DNA of 5,925 nt from the NCBI GenBank assembly GCA_007124105.1, contig SLFT01000440.1, forward strand, positions 1 to 5,925. The letters are read 5' to 3'. Both the position numbers and the translations under genes were made by a program. Shown here in pieces: positions 1 to 5,744 of the stretch (the stretch's first letter is position 1; every line of letters begins with the position of its first letter). Below the pieces are notes generated by a model. It worked only from the letters and a program-made list of their open reading frames with translations. It was not told the DNA's origin and searched no databases. The stretch comes from Candidatus Hydrogenedentota bacterium (GTDB lineage Bacteria; Hydrogenedentota; Hydrogenedentia; Hydrogenedentales; CAITNO01).

Positions 1-92
1 ACGGCTCGCCGTCCATGTATAAGACACGCTTCCCTGTTCTGTCCCTCTGTTTACCAGCCGGTCAACCGAAGCCCTTATTTGGACGGCAGTGC
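1..92. other. Non-coding flank downstream of the orphan membrane protein gene
   Basis: No supportable gene is visible. On the minus strand this is the 3' flank of the gene ending at 93. An 8-bp perfect inverted repeat, GCCGTCCA at 8-15 and TGGACGGC at 80-87, encloses about 64 nt. It could form a long-range stem after the stop codon, but no U-tract follows, so it is not called a terminator. Positions 18-38 resemble a segment at 4706-4724 in the gap upstream of the GPH symporter gene. Confidence 0.5.
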
Positions 93-1394
93 TTACGATG
101 ACTGACAGGCGGCGCGACAGCGCCGCATGAACAGGACCATAAGCGCGCTGACGCCTATATAACCGGTATACAGCGCCAGCAGCAGGGTGTTCCAGGGGCG
201 TATGGGGATATTAACGCTCACAACGTATCCGGCCACAATGAGAATCAGCTGCACCGCTCCACAGACCCACAAGGGTAGCGGCAAAGCTCCGGGGTTCCGG
301 TACGCGCCGTGAACAAACCAGGCCAAGGCCGCTGTCAGGGGTATCGCGATGATAATGGACACAACAACGCGCACCGAGACCGGCCAATCGAGATTGTGTA
401 CAACGACAAAGCCTTTATACGCGTTCATCAGTGTCAGTCCCGACGCGAACCATATCGGGAAACCCGCGCCCCAAATCCGTTCCTTGCGGGTAACCGGCTG
501 CGGCACGGCGGCCACGGGTTTATTGAACAGGTAGAAGACCAGCCCCAAAGTCAAGCCGCCGCCCAAGCCAACAGACATCTCCCAGTTCTTCCACCAGTCA
601 AGTTGCAGTTCCGACCCATGCATGGTCTGCCAGACCGCCCCCACGGAAAAGGACAAGGCGAAACCAAGCGCCATCACGCACATCACGCCCACGGCGCGCC
701 AGTCGCGACGCGCAATCTCGAAGACCAGGAGACCGAGAAACAACCCGACATGCGAGTTGATATTGATGACGGAACCATAGGCGCGCTGGACAGTGCCGTA
801 TTCCATGACATCGTAAATGCCTTCGGCATAGAAGGGCAGAAACAAGTCCGGCAGGGCGGTTACCAGCGCGGCGGCAAGTCGCATACCCACGAAGCCCAGG
901 ACGATACGCGCCAACCAGCCCCACCAGGGCACAGGCGAACGCGGCGCGACCCAGGCCATGAACGCCCCGGCCGTGCCGCCCCAATGCAGTCCACACAGGA
1001 AAAGCATGGCGTAGCCCGTCCACGGCGCTATCGCGCGCGCGCCCTCGGGAAAGTTTTCATAGAAATTGCCCTGCACCCACGCGTTATATACGCCGTAACC
1101 GGTCAACCCGCCAAAAGCGACGCCGAACGTAATGGCGGCAATCATCCGCGCCGAGCCATACATCCGCCAGCGTGAGGCGCCGCCCAGACAGGAAAAGTAA
1201 TACCAAAGTGTCGCCCACCCCAGCCCGGCAAGCAACGCGCCCTGGCTGCCGCCATAACCCGCCGAGCCGCGGATGGCCCAGTAAAAGGCGCCCATCAATC
1301 CCAGGATCACGCTTAAAGACAAGTAGTGCGACGGCAATAATGGATCGGCATCACGGAACGACTCTTCATCGCGGATATTTACAGACGCAAACAT
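93..1394 (-). CDS. Polytopic inner-membrane protein of unknown function (about 12 TM segments)
   Basis: I do not recognise this family. The 433-residue protein is strongly hydrophobic. Likely membrane segments lie near residues 22-41, 48-70, 82-105, 124-149, 158-181, 209-228, 233-254, 272-290, 306-326, 340-362, 372-393 and 402-423, so it is probably a 10-12 TM inner-membrane protein with a soluble acidic N-terminus (about 20 residues) and a basic C-terminus (RRCR). Distinctive patches are WAIRGSAGYGG at the end of TM1 (39-49), GLHWGGTAGAF (135-145) and NINSHVGLF (211-219). Glycine and buried polar residues of this kind are usual in transporters or membrane enzymes. The frame opens upstream at 1451, but I chose the ATG at 1392-1394 because AGGAG lies 8 nt before it; upstream starts lack such a site. 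It ends in TAA. It lies 257 bp downstream of the APC permease gene on the same strand, so it probably has its own promoter. It could be a transporter, but no known signature is visible. Confidence 0.85.
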   Translation of the reverse strand: MFASVNIRDEESFRDADPLLPSHYLSLSVILGLMGAFYWAIRGSAGYGGSQGALLAGLGWATLWYYFSCLGGASRWRMYGSARMIAAITFGVAFGGLTGYGVYNAWVQGNFYENFPEGARAIAPWTGYAMLFLCGLHWGGTAGAFMAWVAPRSPVPWWGWLARIVLGFVGMRLAAALVTALPDLFLPFYAEGIYDVMEYGTVQRAYGSVININSHVGLFLGLLVFEIARRDWRAVGVMCVMALGFALSFSVGAVWQTMHGSELQLDWWKNWEMSVGLGGGLTLGLVFYLFNKPVAAVPQPVTRKERIWGAGFPIWFASGLTLMNAYKGFVVVHNLDWPVSVRVVVSIIIAIPLTAALAWFVHGAYRNPGALPLPLWVCGAVQLILIVAGYVVSVNIPIRPWNTLLLALYTGYIGVSALMVLFMRRCRAACQSS

Positions 1395-1651
1395 CAGCAT
1401 ATCTCCTGTGTTTGTGTTCACCGGCAAGCAAGTCCATAATAATGACGCCAACAGTCTTGCCTGGAATCACTCTTTTTCCTGTAAATCCACAGGCCCAAGC
1501 GTCAGCATCGCCGAGTATATCCGTAATCATATATTCCCTTGGTCAAAAGCCATGATTCTCAAGGGCCATCGGGCAGTAACTTGTAAGAGTTTCCCTTTCG
1601 GGCAACCATATTCATTCGCATGTGGCGATCGGCTTATTACGCATGCCGTAT
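1395..1651. other. 257-bp intergenic region with a weak promoter candidate
   Basis: This gap separates the APC permease stop from the start of the orphan membrane protein. It is visibly more AT-rich than the genes. On the minus strand it holds TTGACC (1546-1541) and TATACT (1519-1514), which look like -35 and -10 boxes, but the 21-nt spacer is longer than the usual 16-18, so the promoter call is weak. A short hairpin with a GAAA tetraloop (minus strand, 1606-1589, about 45 nt past the permease stop) has only 3+3 bp around a mismatch and no U-tract. No ORF here has a convincing ribosome binding site. Confidence 0.4.
1403..1407 (-). promoter_or_regulatory. Ribosome binding site that sets the start at 1394
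   Basis: AGGAG on the minus strand is followed by an 8-nt spacer and then ATG (1394-1392). A second ATG, at 1400-1398, is only 2 nt from the site, too close for efficient initiation. The downstream ATG is therefore preferred, which removes 19 residues from the longest possible ORF. Confidence 0.7.
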
Positions 1652-3034
1652 TCAGTCTTCTTCGTCGCTGCCTGGAATTTCACGAGCGCGCGCGACAAGG
1701 TCCACGCCCTGTTTGGCGCGAATGGCGCGTACGCATAGATAGCCAGCGGCGACAAGCGCTGTGTAAGACGCGTACAAGGCTAGAACAAGAGGCGCTTCAA
1801 GAGCAATTATCACGATAAATGCAGCGGAGCACAACACGGAAAGTACCGCGCACACCCACAGTACGGAGCCCGGGAAACGGACAAATGCGCTCGCGTATCT
1901 TTCCGGATAGTGGCTGCGCAAACGCAACGCCGCCAGCGACACCGGGATGGAAAGCAGCATAATACCCACAGCAACCATGTATCCGCAAAAGGCGATGCTG
2001 ATTGGCGACAGAGTCAATACAATGGACGCCAGGAAATAGGCGGTAACGGCGTTCATGGGGCTGCCGGTAGGCGCGTGTATTCGGGCGAACCATTCAGGCA
2101 GTACGCCGTCTCGCGCCTGCGCGAACAGTTCGCGGGGCAAACAGGTCGCCGCCGCGTTCAGACTCGTCAGCCCCGCGCTGACAGCGCCCACATTGAGGAA
2201 AAACATAGCGCCCGGCCCCAGAAATTCGACCGCGGATTGCGCCAGCGGCGCCGGCATTGTCTTGTAGGCGTCATAATCATAAGGGACGGCGCGCAGGAAT
2301 ACGCCAGATACGATAATATAGAACACAAGGATGATGCCGCCGCCGATAAACAACGCCAGCGGGATAGTGCGCCGCGCATGATGCACTTCCTCGCCCACCT
2401 CCGCCAGTACCTGTGTACCCAGGCTGAGGTTGTAGGCCAATATCACGGCCATGAAGAAAGGGCCGACTCCCTGCGGAAACGTAAAAGAAAGGGCAACACC
2501 GGAGTGGGCCGCGCCGCATACGGCGTAAATAGCCAGCGCCAACAACAACTGCGCCACCATCAACACCTGCAATTGCGCGGCAAGCCGCACCCCGAACCGG
2601 TACACCAGGTAAAGCAATACAAGGATAATCGCGCCCACAAGGTTTACCGGAACGGCATGGCCCGTCTGTTCAACCAGATACGCCGCCAAACCTTTTGTGA
2701 CCAACGCGCTGGAGAATGCGCCGCCCAGCACGCCGTAAAAGGAAGTGATCGTTCCGGGCAGGGGCGAGAACATACGGCTCACAAACACATAGCCGCCGCC
2801 CGCGCGGGGCAACGCGCTGGCCAGCTGGATCAGCGGCAACGCGCTCACCAGCGCCAGACTGATGGCAATGGAAATGGCGAGCCACAACGCCTCGCCCGCC
2901 AACGCCCCCATGGGCGCCACCAAAATAAATATGCCCATACCGATAACGCCGCCGACCACAATAGCGGTTGTCCCGGCAAGGCCAATAGTGCGTTTCAGGG
3001 CGGCTGGCGCCGCCGTGTCTGCTGCGTCAGACAC
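1652..3034 (-). CDS. APC-superfamily amino acid/polyamine permease
   Basis: This is a secondary transporter of the amino acid-polyamine-organocation superfamily, acting in the inner membrane to move amino acids, polyamines or a similar organic cation, by proton symport or exchange. The 460-residue length and about 12 TM segments suit the family. Seen directly: the unwound TM1 substrate-binding motif GVIGMGIF at 29-36; LPRAGGGYVFVSR at 75-87, matching the conserved LPxxGGxYxY block; AEVGEEVHHARRTIP at 211-225, matching the TM6-loop ExxxxxRxIP block; and PRELFAQARDGVLPEWFARIH at 300-320 (21 residues in total), the conserved R-x4-A-R-D-G-x-L-P region. The C-terminus is acidic (SDEED). Substrate cannot be assigned from sequence. 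The start is GTG, with AAGGAG 6 nt upstream and no other in-frame start before TM1. It lies 73 bp downstream of the GPH symporter gene, so the two may share a transcript. The start codon sits inside a predicted hairpin, a possible point of translational control. Confidence 0.93.
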   Translation of the reverse strand: MSDAADTAAPAALKRTIGLAGTTAIVVGGVIGMGIFILVAPMGALAGEALWLAISIAISLALVSALPLIQLASALPRAGGGYVFVSRMFSPLPGTITSFYGVLGGAFSSALVTKGLAAYLVEQTGHAVPVNLVGAIILVLLYLVYRFGVRLAAQLQVLMVAQLLLALAIYAVCGAAHSGVALSFTFPQGVGPFFMAVILAYNLSLGTQVLAEVGEEVHHARRTIPLALFIGGGIILVFYIIVSGVFLRAVPYDYDAYKTMPAPLAQSAVEFLGPGAMFFLNVGAVSAGLTSLNAAATCLPRELFAQARDGVLPEWFARIHAPTGSPMNAVTAYFLASIVLTLSPISIAFCGYMVAVGIMLLSIPVSLAALRLRSHYPERYASAFVRFPGSVLWVCAVLSVLCSAAFIVIIALEAPLVLALYASYTALVAAGYLCVRAIRAKQGVDLVARAREIPGSDEED

Positions 3035-3035
3035 G
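3014..3035 (-). promoter_or_regulatory. Hairpin enclosing the GTG start codon of the APC permease
   Basis: The minus-strand RNA reads CGTGTCTG, a 6-nt loop ACGCAG, then CAGACACG: a perfect 8-bp stem. The GTG start codon is fully inside the 5' arm, while the Shine-Dalgarno sequence just upstream stays unpaired. The pairing is seen in the sequence; a role in limiting initiation is inference. Confidence 0.45.
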
Positions 3036-3040
3036 CGAAT

Positions 3041-3046
3041 CTCCTT
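3041..3046 (-). promoter_or_regulatory. Ribosome binding site supporting the GTG start of the APC permease
   Basis: AAGGAG on the minus strand, with a 6-nt spacer to GTG at 3034. It decides the start because no ATG, GTG or TTG lies in frame in the stretch immediately upstream, and the next in-frame ATG falls inside TM1. Confidence 0.8.
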
Positions 3047-3055
3047 CTTTGCTAT

Positions 3056-3070
3056 GCGCGCAAAACGCGC
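3056..3070 (-). other. Short GC hairpin in the leader of the APC permease
   Basis: On the minus strand GCGCG, loop TTTTG, CGCGC can form a 5-bp GC stem about 10 nt upstream of the Shine-Dalgarno site. Together with the start-codon hairpin it brackets the ribosome binding site. It is too short, and lacks a following U-tract, to be a terminator. Function is unknown. Confidence 0.3.
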
Positions 3071-3089
3071 TGTTTCAGATTAATTCTGT

Positions 3090-3108
3090 GATTGGCAACT
3101 GGCCAATC
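3090..3108 (-). terminator. Hairpin at the stop codon of the GPH symporter gene (weak terminator or processing stem)
   Basis: On the minus strand GATTGGC, loop CAGTT, GCCAATC forms a perfect 7-bp stem. Its first base is the G of the symporter TAG stop. The next bases (ACAGAATTAATC) are AT-rich but not a U-tract, so this is a poor intrinsic terminator. It could instead protect the 3' end of the symporter message or set relative expression within an operon with the permease. Confidence 0.3.
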
Positions 3109-4598
3109 TAATCATGGGTCTTGAGCACCAAATCCACGCGCGGATAAAAACAGATAATAATCATACCCAGAAAGGCAAAGCCGCCCGCGATAGGACCGAC
3201 AAGCAACACGCCGAGGTAATTGTCCGCCGAGTTGCCCCATTGGTGCATGGATTGCGTGGCGAGAAAGATTGAACCCGCCATGGCCGCCTTCCAGGTCACA
3301 CCGCTCAGGCCATTATAAAGCGCTTCGCGACGTTTGCCGCTGCGTAGCTCGTCGTAATCAATAATTTCGCCCATCATGGGCGTCATCATCACGTAAATGA
3401 TCCCCTGGCCTATTCCGCAATAGGCAAACAGAATCATACCCAGCCGCATTTTGAGATCGAACTCCATATCAGCGACGCCGATGATGTACATGAACGGCAT
3501 CCCACTCGCGATGATGAACAACGCCACGAAAAGCATCCACTTCACATGCAGGTAGCGCGCCGCGATGGGAATAAAAAAATAACTGATTATCGCCAGAAGA
3601 ATAAATGGAATCATCATGTACGTAACAGTCGCTTCACTGCCGCCCAGCCCCAATTCCGCCCAATACGGAAGGGCACGCTGCGCCGCCTGAAACCCCACGG
3701 AAAAAAGAAAAAACGCCGCCGCATAGGTCAGGAATGGGACATTGCGCATGGCGTCCCTGACCCCCTCCCGGAATAAATGCTGTTCCCCGGGCGCTTGTTC
3801 CGAGTCGTAACGCTCGCGAATCAGCCATACGGGAAACTGAAACATGACCAGCGACACCAGCGCCAGCAGCAACGCAAGACGCCGATAACCCGCCGGCGAA
3901 TACACCACCAGTTCGGCCGTTTTGTCCGCGGTCGCTTCAGGGGGGGAGTGCGACGGAACAGGTACGGGCGCTGCATCGGCGGCAATCGCGGCGGGGTCCT
4001 GTATTACCGTACGGGCGGGGTCCAGCAGTTCAATAAGAATGCCCGGCAGCACCGCCGCCACGGCAAGCCCGACAATCATACCCACGGCAATCCAGGTGCC
4101 AATCCTGACGCGGGCGCGTTCGGAACGGGCGATCTCAGGCGCCAGCGACAGAAGCGGCACCACCGTCACCGTGAACAATGCCCAGTGCATACACAACAGC
4201 ACCGTTCCATAAACAAAGTTTACAACTGACGTATCATCCACTGGCGGGTACCAGAAGGCCACCGATGTAATGGTCATCAAGATGGAACCCCAGAAGATAA
4301 AGGGCAGACGACGTCCACGGATAGGAATAATGCGCAGCAACCCCGGTTTGGTTTTCGTACGGTCCGACCACGCGCCGATAACAGGGTCCGTAATAGCGTC
4401 CCAGATCGTACCGATAATAAATATGAATCCGACCATGCCCACCGCCACATAAACCGTGCGCCCCACGCCTACCGATGGCGAATAAAAATACACGCCCCAC
4501 TGGTTCATGACCTCGCTCGATAGCTGTACGCCAATCATGGCCAGACACAGGGCCAGACCTTCCAACCAGGTGAATTCAACGTGTTCTTTCTTGTTCAA
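3108..4598 (-). CDS. GPH-family (MelB-like) sugar:cation symporter, MFS superfamily
   Basis: This is a 496-residue inner-membrane glycoside-pentoside-hexuronide:cation symporter, expected to import a sugar or glycoside with Na+ or H+; the exact substrate is not readable. Seen directly: WDAITDP at 66-72 followed by GAWSDRTKTK (75-84) and GRRLPF (95-100), the GPH loop 2-3 signature. Asp67 and Asp71 correspond to the cation-site aspartates Asp55 and Asp59 of MelB. The C-terminal half has EIIDYDELRSGKRREALYNG (411-430), another GPH hallmark, and about 12 TM segments are evident. Unusual is a proline/alanine-rich polar stretch at about 193-235, between the predicted fifth and sixth TM segments, which makes the protein somewhat longer than most family members. 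The start is TTG with GGAG 7 nt upstream; the next ATG would remove part of TM1. A 164-bp gap separates it from queG, and the APC permease gene follows 73 bp downstream. It ends in TAG within a hairpin. Confidence 0.93.
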   Translation of the reverse strand: MNKKEHVEFTWLEGLALCLAMIGVQLSSEVMNQWGVYFYSPSVGVGRTVYVAVGMVGFIFIIGTIWDAITDPVIGAWSDRTKTKPGLLRIIPIRGRRLPFIFWGSILMTITSVAFWYPPVDDTSVVNFVYGTVLLCMHWALFTVTVVPLLSLAPEIARSERARVRIGTWIAVGMIVGLAVAAVLPGILIELLDPARTVIQDPAAIAADAAPVPVPSHSPPEATADKTAELVVYSPAGYRRLALLLALVSLVMFQFPVWLIRERYDSEQAPGEQHLFREGVRDAMRNVPFLTYAAAFFLFSVGFQAAQRALPYWAELGLGGSEATVTYMMIPFILLAIISYFFIPIAARYLHVKWMLFVALFIIASGMPFMYIIGVADMEFDLKMRLGMILFAYCGIGQGIIYVMMTPMMGEIIDYDELRSGKRREALYNGLSGVTWKAAMAGSIFLATQSMHQWGNSADNYLGVLLVGPIAGGFAFLGMIIICFYPRVDLVLKTHD

Positions 4599-4762
4599 AT
4601 GGACGCTCCATCTCCCCTTGCAAAAAGACGCTATCGTTTAATTGTTTATAAAGCGTTCCTATACACACTATTTCGCAAACGACTATTCAAAGTCTAGGAC
4701 TATACATAAAAGACGCTTCCTGTTACGAATTTTTCCAGGCAAGGGGCATTCATCCGGATATT
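4599..4762. other. AT-rich intergenic region upstream of the GPH symporter, probable control region
   Basis: This 164-bp gap between the queG stop and the symporter start is clearly more AT-rich than its neighbours. On the minus strand it contains AGCGTCTTTT twice (4717-4708 and 4632-4623), ATAGTC twice 17 bp apart (starting about 4703 and 4686), and a small dyad AGTC-TAG-GACT at 4691-4701. Several TATA-like hexamers occur (TATAGT, TATAGG, TATAAA), but none has a good -35 box at 16-18 nt, so no promoter is called. A loose stem ACGCT/AGCGT followed by CTTTTTG near 4655-4622 is terminator-like but has a long loop and only 5 bp. No gene is supported. Confidence 0.4.
4606..4609 (-). promoter_or_regulatory. 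Ribosome binding site supporting the TTG start of the GPH symporter
   Basis: GGAG on the minus strand, with a 7-nt spacer to TTG at 4598. Slightly upstream, GGGGAG directly abuts an ATG (4612-4610) that opens only an 11-codon out-of-frame ORF overlapping the start; with no spacer it is unlikely to be translated. Confidence 0.6.
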
Positions 4763-4777
4763 TCAGGCGCGGTTTCG
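4754..4777 (-). repeat. Partial match to the tip of the right-end palindrome, overlapping the queG stop
   Basis: The minus strand here carries CGAAACC, 5 nt (GCGCC), then TGAAATATCCGG. The right arm of the palindrome carries CGAAACC, 3 nt (TGG), then TGAAATATCCGG on the plus strand at 5900-5921. That is 19 identical bases in two blocks with a 2-nt indel. The TGA of the second block is the queG stop codon. It may be a degenerate copy of the repeat end; coincidence is possible because CGAAAC also encodes a conserved Arg-Asn of QueG. Confidence 0.35.
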
Positions 4778-5698
4778 CAGCAGGATGGAGGCGTTTCGCG
4801 CGATTCCTTCACGCCTGGCGCGTTTGACGGGGACGCCATCGAAAAGTTTGTGAAAGACATCCTCCGACAACGTCGCGAGCTCGGCCGGATCAAGCGCCGC
4901 AAAGGCGGCGCGTGGCTCGACAGCGGCATTCTCCAGGCGCTGTTGCCGGTTCCAGGGACATGCTTCCTGACAACAATCGCAGCCGAATACCCAGCTGCCC
5001 ATGCGTTCCGCAATGGCGGGGGGGATAGCGTCGCGATTTTCGACCGTGTGATAGGCGATGCACCGGCGCGCGTCCACGGTGCGGTCCGCTCTGATGGCGC
5101 CGGTGGGACACGCCGCAATACAAGCGCGGCAGTTCCCACACCCGTCGGGCACGGGCGTGTCAGGCGTAAGCGGGGCGGTGGTAATAATGGTCGCCAGGGA
5201 ACACCAGGAGCCGAAATGGGGATGGATAACAAGACCGTTGCGCCCGATCCAGCCGATGCCCGCTCGCGCCGCCCAGACGCGTTCGCGCACGGGGCCGCTG
5301 TCCACAGAGGCATAGTGGCGCGCGTCGGGAAAACATTCGCTAATATGGGCCGCCAGCTGTTTCAGCGGTTTCGCAAGAACTTTGTGATAGTCGCGGCTCC
5401 ATGCGTAACGTGCGATTCGTGGCGCGCCGTGCGCGGCAACTGCCGAATCATGAAAATAATAGCGCGCAAGAGCCACCACCGAGCGCGCGTCCGCAACTTT
5501 AAGCGCCACATGCTGTCGTACGTCGCGACTGCGCGCCAGCCAGGCCATGTCGGCATGACAACCGGCGTCCAGCCAGGCGTCAAAACCGTCGTCTGCCTCA
5601 TCACGCACAGAAGCGACGCCACAGGCGTCAAAGCCCAGCGCCGCCGCCCGCTCCTTGATCCCCGTTGTTAATACATCACGCGTCATGAATGGAATCAT
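4763..5698 (-). CDS. queG: Epoxyqueuosine reductase QueG (short form)
   Basis: This cytoplasmic cobalamin- and [4Fe-4S]-dependent enzyme reduces epoxyqueuosine to queuosine at wobble position 34 of tRNAs with GUN anticodons (Asp, Asn, His, Tyr), the last step of the pathway. Seen in the 311 residues: YASVDSGP at 129-136 with the probable catalytic acid Asp133; RERVWAARAGIGWIGRNGL at 138-156, the conserved cofactor-binding stretch; a first ferredoxin-like motif C187-x2-C190-x2-C193-x3-C197-P; RRCIAYHTVE with Cys213; and GCDCCQEACPWN with C240, C243 and C247, giving the eight usual cluster cysteines plus an extra Cys242. It ends soon after VPVKRARREGIARN, where longer homologues continue into a HEAT-like C-terminal extension, so it is the short type rather than a truncation. 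The ATG start has no clear Shine-Dalgarno sequence; an in-frame ATG four codons later has none either. No other queuosine gene is nearby. Its leader contains a small hairpin and, 46 nt upstream, the long palindrome. Confidence 0.96.
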   Translation of the reverse strand: MIPFMTRDVLTTGIKERAAALGFDACGVASVRDEADDGFDAWLDAGCHADMAWLARSRDVRQHVALKVADARSVVALARYYFHDSAVAAHGAPRIARYAWSRDYHKVLAKPLKQLAAHISECFPDARHYASVDSGPVRERVWAARAGIGWIGRNGLVIHPHFGSWCSLATIITTAPLTPDTPVPDGCGNCRACIAACPTGAIRADRTVDARRCIAYHTVENRDAIPPAIAERMGSWVFGCDCCQEACPWNRQQRLENAAVEPRAAFAALDPAELATLSEDVFHKLFDGVPVKRARREGIARNASILLRNRA

Positions 5699-5710
5699 AA
5701 TAGGCGAGGC

Positions 5711-5725
5711 ACTGGTAAATCCAGT
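5711..5725 (-). other. Small hairpin in the queG leader
   Basis: ACTGG, a 5-nt loop (ATTTA on the minus strand) and CCAGT form a perfect 5-bp stem, extendable by one U.G pair, 12 nt before the queG ATG. It occupies the space just upstream of the start, where no Shine-Dalgarno sequence is seen. A translational role is speculative. Confidence 0.3.
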
Positions 5726-5744
5726 ATGACGGGGAAAACGCCTC

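Noticed and set aside
309..1175. Plus-strand open frame of 288 codons opposite the orphan membrane protein
   Set aside because: The product is a charged, low-complexity Arg/His/Gln-rich sequence typical of an antisense frame; the minus strand has coherent TM segments and an AGGAG site.
1514..1546. Sigma70 promoter TTGACC/TATACT upstream of the orphan membrane gene
   Set aside because: Both hexamers are good, but the 21-nt spacer is outside the normal range, so it is only mentioned in the intergenic entry.
1910..3091. Plus-strand open frame of 393 codons opposite the APC permease
   Set aside because: It is a shadow of the permease: the translation is rich in Gln, Arg and His with no domain, and it has no supporting context, while the opposite strand encodes an unmistakable APC protein with a good ribosome binding site.
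3777..4229. Plus-strand open frame of 150 codons within the symporter gene
   Set aside because: Antisense shadow with compositionally biased Arg/His/Gln content, overlapping conserved GPH coding sequence.
4590..4612. 11-codon upstream ORF starting at the ATG at 4612
   Set aside because: The purine-rich GGGGAG directly abuts this ATG with no spacer, and the frame overlaps the well-supported TTG start of the symporter.
5699..5744. preQ1 riboswitch upstream of queG
   Set aside because: A queuosine gene makes one plausible, and CTAGAGGCGTTTTCCCC is faintly suggestive, but the short preQ1-I pseudoknot with its A-rich tail is not recognisable, and queG is not among the genes typically under it.
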